Source: Ruminococcus sp. UBA1409
GTDB lineage: Bacteria > Bacillota > Clostridia > Oscillospirales > Ruminococcaceae
Length of the DNA stretch: 64,000 nucleotides
Direction: 5' to 3'
NCBI GenBank assembly: GCA_002305045.1
Contig: DBPX01000009.1
Coordinates: 43,496-107,495 of the forward strand
The position numbers were made by a program, and so were the translations under genes. Of the stretch, positions 26,181 through 34,485 are shown one piece after another (the first letter of the stretch is position 1; every line of letters starts with the position of its first letter). A model generated the notes under the pieces. The model saw only the letters and a list, made by a program, of their open reading frames with translations, had not been told where the DNA came from and did no database searches.

Positions 26181-26198
26181 TATGCATTTTTATGAATA
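26181..26198 (+). promoter_or_regulatory. ARG-box-like site 2
   Basis: TATGCAT TTTT ATGAATA is a palindrome with six of seven paired positions, about 30 bases downstream of the predicted transcription start of the argC operon. It is the better of the two ArgR-like sites. Confidence 0.4.
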
Positions 26199-26224
26199 AA
26201 ACCTGCAAGCTCGGGAGGCTTAAT

Positions 26225-27157
26225 ATGAAAAGAGTATTTATCGACGGAAGCGCAGGGACGACCGGCCTGCAGATATACAGCCGTCTTTCAAAGAGGGATG
26301 ACATAGAGCTTCTTACGCTTCCTGAGAGCGAAAGAAAGAGCGTCAGCGCAAGAAAAAGGCTTTTAAACTCCTGCGACATCGCATTTCTTTGCCTGCCGGA
26401 CAAGGCGGCAGTCGAGGCTGTGGAGCTGGTAGAAAACCCTGAGGTCGTGATTATAGACGCCTCCACCGCTCACAGGACGGCTCCCGGCTGGGTGTACGGC
26501 TTCCCGGAGCTGTCAGAGGAGCAGGGCGAGCTTATCGCCGGCTCTAAGAGAATAGCCAATCCCGGCTGTCATGCCAGCGGCTTCATTGCGCTTGTAAGCC
26601 CACTTATAAGGGACGGGCTTCTTGACAGGGACGCTATGCTTAGCTGCTTTTCCCTCACCGGCTACAGCGGCGGAGGCAAGAGCATGATACATGAGTACGA
26701 GGGGGAGGACGGCTCCAGCCTTCACGCTCCCAGGATGTACGGACTCACCCAGAATCACAAGCATCTTAACGAGATGAGAAAAATATGCGGACTGGAAAGC
26801 TATCCTGTATTCTGTCCGGTCGTCTGCGATTTTTACAGCGGTATGCAGGTGACGGTGCCGCTTCACTCCTCCCAGCTTGCCGGCAAAGCCTCGATTGAGG
26901 ATATAATAAAGTGCTACAGGTCGGCGTATGACCGTGACCCTGTCATTAAGTACGCCGAGCTTACCGACCACGGAGGAATGATATCCGCCTCCTCGATGTC
27001 TGGAAGGGACGGTATGCTTGTAGCTGTATACGGAAATGAGGACAGGATTATTCTCGCCTCCTCCTACGACAACCTGGGAAAGGGAGCCTCGGGGGCGGCG
27101 ATTGAGAATATGAACATAGCCTTGGGTCTTGACAGGGACTACGGACTTTTTGTTTAG
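26225..27157 (+). CDS. argC: N-acetyl-gamma-glutamyl-phosphate reductase, type 2
   Basis: The start is ATG 26225 with GGGAGG seven bases before; an upstream frame from 26087 has no site and crosses the promoter. The product has 310 residues, the length of the shorter type 2 ArgC. The NADP-binding start is DGSAGTTGLQIYSRL, the catalytic Cys115 lies in ANPGCHASGF, and GYSGGGKSMI follows. It reduces N-acetylglutamyl phosphate to the semialdehyde in arginine synthesis. It is first in the argCJBD operon. Confidence 0.93.
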   Translation: MKRVFIDGSAGTTGLQIYSRLSKRDDIELLTLPESERKSVSARKRLLNSCDIAFLCLPDKAAVEAVELVENPEVVIIDASTAHRTAPGWVYGFPELSEEQGELIAGSKRIANPGCHASGFIALVSPLIRDGLLDRDAMLSCFSLTGYSGGGKSMIHEYEGEDGSSLHAPRMYGLTQNHKHLNEMRKICGLESYPVFCPVVCDFYSGMQVTVPLHSSQLAGKASIEDIIKCYRSAYDRDPVIKYAELTDHGGMISASSMSGRDGMLVAVYGNEDRIILASSYDNLGKGASGAAIENMNIALGLDRDYGLFV

Positions 27158-27180
27158 ATTAACTTGAAAGGAAAATAGAG

Positions 27181-28401
27181 ATGAGCGACATAAGGATAAT
27201 CGGCGGGGGAGTCTGCGCCGCTAGGGGCTTCTTGGCTAACGGAATCCACTGCGGGATACGGAAAAACAAGCTAAAAAGGGACCTTTCCCTGATATACAGC
27301 ACAGCTCCTGCCAGTGCGGCGGCGGTATACACCACAAATCTTGTAAAGGGTGCGCCGCTTATAGTCACAAAGGAGAATCTATCCAACGGCAGGGCGCAGG
27401 CGATTATCTGCAACAGCGGCAACGCCAACACCTGCAACTCGGACGGAGTAGAGGTTGCAAGGCTTATGTGCGGGCTGTGCGGAGAGGGTCTTGGAATCTC
27501 TGGGGAGGATGTAGTAGTCGCCTCCACCGGGGTTATAGGTCAGCCGCTGGATATAGAGCCTATCAAAAACGGGCTTCCCGAGCTTATAGCCGGTCTGGGA
27601 GACAACAGCTCCGCCGCCGCCGAGGGCATAATGACCACCGACACCGAGCAAAAGGAGATAGCCGTCAGCTTTGAGATAGACGGCGTCGAGTGCAGGCTGG
27701 GCGGAATAGCCAAAGGCTCCGGGATGATTCACCCCGACATGGCTACCATGCTCGTCTTTTTGACGACCGACTGTGCGATTTCCTCCGAGCTTCTGAAAAA
27801 GGCTCTCTCGACCGATATAAGAAGCAGCTTTAACATGGTTAGCGTCGACGGCGACACCTCTACGAACGACATGGTTGCAATCCTTGCAAACGGCGAGGCG
27901 GAAAACAAAATGATAGCCTCCGAGGGCGAGGCGTTTTCAGAGTTCATGAGGGCGCTTAACACCGTCACCGTATATCTTTGCAGGAGGATAGCCGGGGACG
28001 GCGAGGGAGCCACCAAGCTGATAGAATGCAGGGTGTCCGGCGCTCAGACGGAGGAAACAGCCAAAACCGTCGCCAAGGCGGTAATATGCTCCTCGCTCAC
28101 CAAGGCAGCCATGTTCGGGGCTGACGCCAACTGGGGCAGGGTGCTCTGTGCGATAGGCTACAGCAAGGCTGATGTAGATGTTTCAAGGGTGGACCTCTCG
28201 TTTGAGTCAAGGGCGGGAAGCGTTCCCGTCTGCAAAAACGGCTCCGGGATAGAGTTTTCCGAGGAGCTTGCAAAGAAAATCCTTCTCGAAAAGGAGATTG
28301 TAATTGATATAGACCTAAATATGGGTGACAAGACAGCGACCGCATGGGGCTGCGACCTCACCTACGATTATGTTAAAATAAACGGAGACTACAGGACCTG
28401 A
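27181..28401 (+). CDS. argJ: glutamate N-acetyltransferase/amino-acid N-acetyltransferase
   Basis: A 406-residue ArgJ. The self-cleavage site is in KGSGMIHPDMATML, with Thr189 as the new N-terminal nucleophile of the beta chain. The Ala-Thr bond and the conserved GAPLIVTKEN and NANTCN regions are intact. ArgJ moves the acetyl group from N-acetylornithine to glutamate and so recycles it; some members also make N-acetylglutamate from acetyl-CoA. No argA/argE is seen here, in agreement with the cyclic pathway. The gene starts 23 bases after argC with GAAAGGAAAA. Confidence 0.95.
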   Translation: MSDIRIIGGGVCAARGFLANGIHCGIRKNKLKRDLSLIYSTAPASAAAVYTTNLVKGAPLIVTKENLSNGRAQAIICNSGNANTCNSDGVEVARLMCGLCGEGLGISGEDVVVASTGVIGQPLDIEPIKNGLPELIAGLGDNSSAAAEGIMTTDTEQKEIAVSFEIDGVECRLGGIAKGSGMIHPDMATMLVFLTTDCAISSELLKKALSTDIRSSFNMVSVDGDTSTNDMVAILANGEAENKMIASEGEAFSEFMRALNTVTVYLCRRIAGDGEGATKLIECRVSGAQTEETAKTVAKAVICSSLTKAAMFGADANWGRVLCAIGYSKADVDVSRVDLSFESRAGSVPVCKNGSGIEFSEELAKKILLEKEIVIDIDLNMGDKTATAWGCDLTYDYVKINGDYRT

Positions 28402-28502
28402 CAATAAGGGGCTTAAGGCCCGGGAGCATTTCCATGGAGTCTTTTGAGCCGCAAGGAGGCTTTTAAGAGATTATGGACTATCACAGGAAAGGACAGTACG
28501 AT

Positions 28503-29357
28503 ATGAAAACACCCAATGCCGACAGGGCGAGGATACTGGTTCACGCACTCCCCTACATCAAGGCGTACAGCGGTAAGATAGTGGTTGTAAAATACGGCGG
28601 CAACGCCATGATAAACGACAAGCTAAAGGATTCGGTAATGAAGGATGTCGTCCTTCTCAATCTCATAGGAGTCAAGGTCGTTTTGGTACACGGAGGCGGA
28701 CCCGAGATAACCGATATGCTTAAAAGGGTCGGGAAGGAGAGCGTCTTTGTGGACGGTCTTAGGGTAACCGATAAGGAGACCGTCGAGATTGTCCAGATGG
28801 TCCTTGCCGGCAAGATTAATAAGAGCCTTGTAAATCTTATAGAGTGCTGCGGAGGCAAGGCGGTGGGTCTATCTGGTCTTGACTGCCACATGATAAAGGC
28901 TTGCGTCAAGGACGAAAGGCTTGGCTATGTCGGAAAAATAACCGAGGTCGACCCCTCGCTTATTTTGGATATTCTGGACAAGGGCTATATCCCGGTTGTC
29001 TCGACGATAGGCTGTGACGACAGCGGGAATGTCTACAACATCAACGCAGACACAGCCGCCGCAAGGATAGCGGGAGCGCTCAAGGCGGAAAGCCTCATTT
29101 CACTCACCGACATAAGCGGTATCCTGGCGGATAAAAACGACCCAGACAGCCTAATATCCAAAATATCCGTCGAGGAGACCAAGGAGCTAATCGAAAGGGG
29201 AGTCATCTCTGACGGCATGATTCCCAAGGTCGAGTGCTGCACCGATGCCATAAGAGACGGCGTCAAAAAGGTGTTCATAGTCGACGGCAGGGTCTCCCAT
29301 TCTATTCTGATAGAGACTCTTACCGACGAGGGAATAGGGACCATGTTCGAGGGCTGA
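28503..29357 (+). CDS. argB: acetylglutamate kinase
   Basis: I choose ATG 28503, giving 284 residues; ATG 28473 would add ten residues and has its GGAGG rather far away (13 bases). The amino-acid kinase fold is clear: VVVKYGGNAM, HGGGPEITDMLKRVGKES, the YNINADTAAARIA nucleotide loop and a GMIPKVECC motif. It phosphorylates N-acetylglutamate, the controlled step when arginine inhibits. The N-terminal helix found in arginine-sensitive enzymes is short here, so feedback control cannot be judged. Confidence 0.94.
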   Translation: MKTPNADRARILVHALPYIKAYSGKIVVVKYGGNAMINDKLKDSVMKDVVLLNLIGVKVVLVHGGGPEITDMLKRVGKESVFVDGLRVTDKETVEIVQMVLAGKINKSLVNLIECCGGKAVGLSGLDCHMIKACVKDERLGYVGKITEVDPSLILDILDKGYIPVVSTIGCDDSGNVYNINADTAAARIAGALKAESLISLTDISGILADKNDPDSLISKISVEETKELIERGVISDGMIPKVECCTDAIRDGVKKVFIVDGRVSHSILIETLTDEGIGTMFEG

Positions 29358-29389
29358 CCCGGCTGGTTTAATTTATAAGGGAGATTTTT

Positions 29390-30550
29390 ATGAATGTTTT
29401 TGAGCTAGACAGGACCTATGTGGCAAACACCTACAGCCGCTTCCCTATAAATATAGTAAACGGCGAAGGCTCGCTGGTGTGGGACGATTCCGGGAAGGAA
29501 TATATCGACCTCGGCACGGGAATAGGCGTCAACATCTTCGGCTACAGCGATAAGGAGTGGCTTGCGGCTGTCACCGACCAGCTTTCAAGATTCCAGCACA
29601 CCTCCAATCTTTACTACTCAAGACCCTGTGCGGAGCTTGCCGGTCTGCTCTGCTCAAGGACGGGGCTTAAAAAGGCGTTCTTCTCCAATTCCGGGGCGGA
29701 GGCAAACGAGACCGCCATCAAGGCAGCAAGAAAGTATGCGGCTGACAGAAAGGGCAGCGACTGCTATACCATCCTGACGCTCAAAAACAGCTTCCACGGG
29801 AGGACGCTTACCACCCTCGCCGCAACCGGGCAGGAGGTCTTTCACAGCTACTTCCAGCCCCTTACTCCCGGCTTTGTACATATAGAGCCTACCGTCTCGG
29901 AGCTAAGGAGCGCACTTTGCGAAAACAAGGTCGCCGCCGTCATGGTGGAGATAATAAGGGGAGAGGGCGGAGTGCTGCCGCTTCCTGAGGATTTCGTCAA
30001 AGAGCTTTACAGGCTTTCAAGGGAGCAGGACTTTATTCTGATAGCTGACGAGGTCCAGACCGGCAACGGACGCACCGGCAGCCTCTACGGCTACATGAAC
30101 TACGGCATCCAGCCCGACATCGTAACCACCGCAAAGGGAATCGGAGGTGGTCTGCCGATAGGAGTCACCCTCCTGGGCGAGAGGGTGGAGGATGTATTCA
30201 CCCCCGGTCTTAACGGCTCCACCTTCGGAGGAAACCCCGTCTCATGTGCGGGAGCAATAAATATAGTCTCGAGAATAGACGACAGCCTCCTTGCGGGGGT
30301 CAGGAAAAAGTCGGAATATATCTTTTCGAGGCTTAATGAGCTTCCCAGCGTAAAAAGCGTCTGCGGAATGGGTCTCATGATAGGAATAGAGTCCGAGCTT
30401 GACGCCAAGCAGGCTGCCCTTAGTTGCCTTGAGCGTGGCGTGCTCGTATTAACGGCAAAGAACAAGATAAGGCTTCTTCCCGCCCTAAACATTCCCGACG
30501 GTCAGCTGGAAAGGGCTGTCGATACCCTTATATCTGTGCTGAAGGGGTGA
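29390..30550 (+). CDS. argD: acetylornithine aminotransferase
   Basis: A 386-residue class III PLP aminotransferase. SNSGAEANETAIKAARKY binds the cofactor phosphate, ADEVQTGNGRTG carries the Asp that pairs with the pyridine nitrogen (Asp220), and the PLP lysine is Lys249 in TTAKGIGGGLPIG. It makes N-acetylornithine from the semialdehyde. It closes the operon and is followed by a strong terminator. Proteins of this family can also act on succinyl-diaminopimelate, but the arg context decides. Confidence 0.94.
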   Translation: MNVFELDRTYVANTYSRFPINIVNGEGSLVWDDSGKEYIDLGTGIGVNIFGYSDKEWLAAVTDQLSRFQHTSNLYYSRPCAELAGLLCSRTGLKKAFFSNSGAEANETAIKAARKYAADRKGSDCYTILTLKNSFHGRTLTTLAATGQEVFHSYFQPLTPGFVHIEPTVSELRSALCENKVAAVMVEIIRGEGGVLPLPEDFVKELYRLSREQDFILIADEVQTGNGRTGSLYGYMNYGIQPDIVTTAKGIGGGLPIGVTLLGERVEDVFTPGLNGSTFGGNPVSCAGAINIVSRIDDSLLAGVRKKSEYIFSRLNELPSVKSVCGMGLMIGIESELDAKQAALSCLERGVLVLTAKNKIRLLPALNIPDGQLERAVDTLISVLKG

Positions 30551-30594
30551 TTTGCCCCAGGGAATTGGGACGGAAATGACTGTTCTTGATAACT

Positions 30595-30623
30595 AAAGCC
30601 CCCGCCGACCGGCGGGGGCTTTT
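30595..30623. terminator. strong bidirectional terminator argD / AraC gene
   Basis: AAAGCCCCCGCC (30595-30606) and GGCGGGGGCTTT (30611-30622) form a 12-bp stem with a GACC loop, with T residues on both strands. It separates the convergent arg operon and AraC regulator. Confidence 0.9.
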
Positions 30624-30653
30624 CATGCCTTTACGCTTATAATGACGATATTA

Positions 30654-31541
30654 TCAGCTGTCCCCCTTATCCTCCTGGGACTTCTTGGCAGCCTCACGCT
30701 CCTCCCTGATTAGCTGCCTTTCAGCGTAGAGGAGCCGGTATTCCGCCGGGGAGACATTCTCCTGCCGCTTAAATACCGAGCAGAAGTAGCTGCAATCGTT
30801 GTAGCCCACCGCCTTGGAGATGTCGCTTATAGAGAGCGAGGTGTCAAGCAGCAGGTTTTTCGCCTCGTAGAGCCTCTTTTTTGTCAGATGCTCGAACGGG
30901 CGCATATTCATGCACTCTCTGAAGATCCTGCAAATGTACTGCGGGGAGAGGTTGACTATCCTGGACAGGTCGTTGAGCGAGATGTCCTGCGAGTAGTTTT
31001 TGTCGAAGTAGTCGATTATCACCTTAAGCTGCTCCATCCTGTGGTTTTCCCTGGGTGACGCCGGGCAGGATATCAGCCTGTTCAGCTCGACAAGGAAGGA
31101 GTAAAGATTGGAGGAATTGGAGTAGCCGGAGTTGATGTTTGGGGAGTGAATGGTTTTGAGCATCCTCTCCCAGAGCTTTTCAAGATTCATCATGTCGCAG
31201 GACTTAAAGACGAGCGGGCGGTCAAGACCGAGGCTCTTTAGTATAAGCTCAGAGCAGCTTCCCGAGAAGGTTATCCAGTGGGTTTCCCAGGAGCCGCCGT
31301 CCTGACAGCCGTAGTCGTGAGGATAGTAGGCGGGGATGAAGAAGCCGCTTCCCTTGGGGATTTTATGCTTCACGCCGTCAATGGTGAGAACTCCCTCGCC
31401 TCTGGCTGTGTATATGACATGGTTGTAGACATGGCCGGTAGGTCTGCTGCAACGCCGCTCAGGGTCGGTAGCTCCAACTCCCGTGATGTAAAGCGGGAGC
31501 TTGACCTCGTCTCCTAACAGTGCAAAATAAAATTCCTGCAT
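30654..31541 (-). CDS. AraC family transcriptional regulator
   Basis: A 295-residue regulator. Residues about 20-140 form a cupin sensor domain (VIYTARGEGVLTIDGV, then PKGSGFFIPAYYPHDYG), typical of regulators that sense sugars. The C-terminal 100 residues hold the double helix-turn-helix, with ISLNDLSRIVNLSPQYICRI and the signature DISKAVGYNDCSYFCSVFK. The last 15 residues are Lys/Glu-rich. No target gene cluster is adjacent, so its regulon is unknown; the nearby operons are amino-acid and ABC-type genes. Confidence 0.9.
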   Translation of the reverse strand: MQEFYFALLGDEVKLPLYITGVGATDPERRCSRPTGHVYNHVIYTARGEGVLTIDGVKHKIPKGSGFFIPAYYPHDYGCQDGGSWETHWITFSGSCSELILKSLGLDRPLVFKSCDMMNLEKLWERMLKTIHSPNINSGYSNSSNLYSFLVELNRLISCPASPRENHRMEQLKVIIDYFDKNYSQDISLNDLSRIVNLSPQYICRIFRECMNMRPFEHLTKKRLYEAKNLLLDTSLSISDISKAVGYNDCSYFCSVFKRQENVSPAEYRLLYAERQLIREEREAAKKSQEDKGDS

Positions 31542-31607
31542 AGCTTCTTCCTCCAGGCTCCGGCTGCTTGCCGGATGGGTTTAATAAAATCACATGAAAG
31601 TAATTTT

Positions 31608-31636
31608 ATAATACCACTATATGAAACTGCTGTCAA
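31608..31636 (-). promoter_or_regulatory. consensus promoter of the AraC regulator gene
   Basis: On the minus strand TTGACA (31631-31636) and TATTAT (31608-31613) are spaced by 17 bases, 67 bases before the ATG. The -35 box lies only 11 bases past the stop of the ABC-F gene. Confidence 0.8.
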
Positions 31637-31646
31637 GCCCTGATTT

Positions 31647-33554
31647 TCACTCCGAAAGCTCCAGCCATTCGTCGCTGAGCCTGCTCAGCAGCTCCTTTTT
31701 GTCCTCCAGCTCAAGGCACAGCTCGGACATTTTCTGATAGCTCCTCGAGCTGTCCGGCTGGCAGATTTCCTCCTCAATGGCCTTGATATCCTCCTCCAGC
31801 CCGGAAATTTTAGCCTCCAGCTCATAAAGCCTCTGCCGCTTTTTGGCGTCCTCGGCACGCTGGCTTTTGGTGCGGTACTGCTTTTTCTGAGGCTCAAAAG
31901 ACCTTTTTTCCTCCTTTTTCGAGTCGCTAAGCTCCCTTGCGGCAAGGTAATCGTCAAAGCTGCCCTTATACTCCCGGCTGACACCGTCCTTAATCTCTAT
32001 GATTTTAGTCGCCAGCTTGTTTAAAAGATACCTGTCGTGGGAGACAAGGATTACCGTCCCGGTGTACTCGGTGAGGGCGTCCTCCAACACCTCCTTGGTC
32101 GAGATGTCGAGGTGGTTTGTAGGCTCGTCGAGTATAAGGACATTTCCCCGGCGAAGCATTAAAAGTGCGAAGCTGAGCTTTGTTTTCTCCCCTCCGCTCA
32201 GCACTCCTATCGGCTTGTAGACGCTCTCTCCGCTTAAAAGCACCCGCCCCAGAAGGCTTCTTAGGCTTTGGTCGGTCATTGCGGGATATCTTCTGTGAAG
32301 CTCCTCGATGACGGTTAGGGACGGGTCTAGCTGCTCGTTTTTCTGGTCGAAGTAGGCAATCTTAGTATTTTCAGCCCAGAATCTTTTTCCTTTGCGGCAG
32401 GGAATGAGTCCCTGGATGGCTTTGAGCACCGTAGACTTTCCGGCGCCGTTAGGACCTATTATGCAGACCCTCTCGCCCCTTCTTACAGACAGGGAGAAGC
32501 TATCAAGGATAACCGTCCTGCCGCCGTCCGGGGAGATTTCAAGACCGCTCGCCTCAAAGACCTCCTTGGGCGGCTCGATGTCGTACTCCAGGCTGATTTT
32601 CGCCGGCTTATGATAGACAAACGGCTTGTCCTGGGCGTTTTCTAATATCCTGTCTAGCATATGCTGCTTTGACTTTGCCGCCTTTGCGCTCGTTGCGCTG
32701 GCACGGTTCTTGTCGATAAAGAACTGAAGCTCCTTTATTTTAGCCTGCTCCGCCTTGTAGAGCTTCTCAGCCCTTGCGGTCTGCGCCCTCTTCTCGCTGA
32801 CAAACTTGGTGTAGTTTCCGGGATAGGAGCTAAGCCTGCCGTATTCAAGCTCGCAGATTCTGGTGGCGATTTTATCAAGAAAATACCTGTTGTGGGAGAC
32901 AGTGAGTATAGCTCCCTTGTAGCCAAGAAGGTAATCCTCCAGCCACTGCATGGTGTCAAGGTCCAAATGGTTTGTCGGCTCGTCGAGGATAAGAAGATTT
33001 GGAGCCTCCAAAAGGAGCTTCGACAGGGCAAGCCTTGTCCTCTCTCCTCCTGAAAGGGAGTTTACCGAGCGCTTGGCGTCGACCCCTGAAAAGCCCATTC
33101 CGTTGAGGACCGTTTTAATTTTGACATCTATAAGATATCCGTCGTTTGCCTCGAAGTGAGCCTTCAGCCTGTCATACTCAGCCTCGGCACGGCTTAGCTC
33201 CTCCCCGGAAAGAGCGCCAAGCTCAGCCTCGATTTGGGTCATTCTTTCCTTCTCGGCGTCAAGAGCCGAAAAAGGGAGCCTTAGCTCATCTGCAATCGAG
33301 CGCTCGGAGGACAGCCCGACTCCCTGCTCCAAATAGCCTATTCTCGCCGTGCCTGAGATATTAAGCTCTCCAGAGCCGTCCGGCGCCCTGTCGTAGGGGA
33401 CTCTCCCGGTGATTATGGACAAAAGGGTGGTCTTGCCGGAGCCGTTGACCCCGACAAGCCCTATTCTCTCGCCCTCGTTTATATTCAGGCTGATGCCGCC
33501 AAGAATCGGCTCGCCGTTGTAGTATTTGTAAATGTTATCAATTGACAGCAGCAT
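31647..33554 (-). CDS. ABC-F family ATPase (YdiF/Uup-like)
   Basis: A 635-residue protein with two complete ABC domains and no membrane segment. The first has GVNGSGKTTLL, LSGGERTRLALSKLL and LLILDEPTNHLDLDTM; the second has GPNGAGKSTVLKAI, LSGGEKTKLSFALLM and LILDEPTNHLDISTKE. The linker between them (about 245-325) is helical and charged, and the last 75 residues are a coiled coil. This is the ABC-F plan: soluble ribosome-acting ATPases. The long C-terminal coil resembles YdiF or Uup more than drug-resistance members, so a translation-factor role is more likely than antibiotic resistance. Confidence 0.9.
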   Translation of the reverse strand: MLLSIDNIYKYYNGEPILGGISLNINEGERIGLVGVNGSGKTTLLSIITGRVPYDRAPDGSGELNISGTARIGYLEQGVGLSSERSIADELRLPFSALDAEKERMTQIEAELGALSGEELSRAEAEYDRLKAHFEANDGYLIDVKIKTVLNGMGFSGVDAKRSVNSLSGGERTRLALSKLLLEAPNLLILDEPTNHLDLDTMQWLEDYLLGYKGAILTVSHNRYFLDKIATRICELEYGRLSSYPGNYTKFVSEKRAQTARAEKLYKAEQAKIKELQFFIDKNRASATSAKAAKSKQHMLDRILENAQDKPFVYHKPAKISLEYDIEPPKEVFEASGLEISPDGGRTVILDSFSLSVRRGERVCIIGPNGAGKSTVLKAIQGLIPCRKGKRFWAENTKIAYFDQKNEQLDPSLTVIEELHRRYPAMTDQSLRSLLGRVLLSGESVYKPIGVLSGGEKTKLSFALLMLRRGNVLILDEPTNHLDISTKEVLEDALTEYTGTVILVSHDRYLLNKLATKIIEIKDGVSREYKGSFDDYLAARELSDSKKEEKRSFEPQKKQYRTKSQRAEDAKKRQRLYELEAKISGLEEDIKAIEEEICQPDSSRSYQKMSELCLELEDKKELLSRLSDEWLELSE

Positions 33555-33581
33555 AAAACTTGCTCCTACGGTTTTTTTACA

Positions 33582-33610
33582 ATTCTATCATGACATAAAG
33601 CCGGTGTCAA
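33582..33610 (-). promoter_or_regulatory. promoter of the ABC-F gene
   Basis: On the minus strand TTGACA (33605-33610) and TAGAAT (33582-33587) have a 17-base spacer, 28 bases before the ATG at 33554; the 5' leader is therefore very short. Confidence 0.75.
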
Positions 33611-33767
33611 TGGGTCGGCGCAGAGTATGCCGCCTGCGATATTTTATCTATATTTCACAATCTCCACTTTATTTTCATTGTTTTAGCTTTTTTTATATGT
33701 TAAAATATTATAAGAGTTAGGACTATAATTTATGAGCTTGCGTCTATCTGCGGGAGGATTTCGTAGG

Positions 33768-34481
33768 ATGGAAAAAATACAGCATTTTATCGAGTTTGAC
33801 GGTGTTTCAAAGATATACGACATGGGCGAGGTCAAGATAAACGCTCTTAGGGACGCCAGCTTCACCATCGAAAAGGGGGAGCTTTGCGTCATATTAGGGC
33901 CGTCGGGAGCCGGAAAGACCACGCTTTTAAACATCCTAGGAGGGATGGACAGCCTGAGCCAGGGCAGGGTGCTCATAGACGGTCAGGACATCTCCGGCTT
34001 TTCAAGAAAGAGGCTGACGGCGTACAGAAGATTCGATGTCGGCTTTGTATTTCAGTTTTACAACCTGATTCAGAATCTCACTGCCCTTGAAAATGTCGAG
34101 ATGGCGACTCAGATATGCCGTGAGCCTCTTGACCCTGTCAGGACGCTGGAGCGTGTCGGCTTGAAGGACAGGGCGGGAAACTTCCCGGCTCAGCTTTCCG
34201 GCGGAGAGCAGCAAAGGGTCTCTATAGCTAGGGCGCTTGCAAAGAATCCAAAGCTTCTTTTGTGCGACGAGCCTACGGGTGCGCTTGATTATGTCACCGG
34301 CAAGCAGGTGCTGAAGCTTTTGCAGGACACCTGCCGTGAGACCGGGATGACGGTTGTGATAATTACCCACAACTCCGCCCTTGCGGACATGGCGGACAGG
34401 GTTATAAGCGTCCGCAACGGTCAGATAGCCGGCATAAATGAAAACCCCTCTCCGCTGCCGGTGGAGGAAATAGAGTGGTGA
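33768..34481 (+). CDS. ABC transporter ATP-binding protein, MacB/LolD-like
   Basis: The start is ATG 33768 with GGGAGG ten bases before; a frame from 33732 lacks a site. The 237-residue ATPase has [16 protein letters not shown] (Walker A), [16 protein letters not shown] (signature) and [16 protein letters not shown] (Walker B), the last phrase being typical of the MacB/LolD/FtsE group that works with FtsX-type permeases. The permease gene follows after four bases. The pair should move or extract a substrate at the membrane rather than import nutrients. Confidence 0.92.
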   Translation: MEKIQHFIEFDGVSKIYDMGEVKINALRDASFTIEKGELCVILGPSGAGKTTLLNILGGMDSLSQGRVLIDGQDISGFSRKRLTAYRRFDVGFVFQFYNLIQNLTALENVEMATQICREPLDPVRTLERVGLKDRAGNFPAQLSGGEQQRVSIARALAKNPKLLLCDEPTGALDYVTGKQVLKLLQDTCRETGMTVVIITHNSALADMADRVISVRNGQIAGINENPSPLPVEEIEW

Positions 34482-34485
34482 TTAG

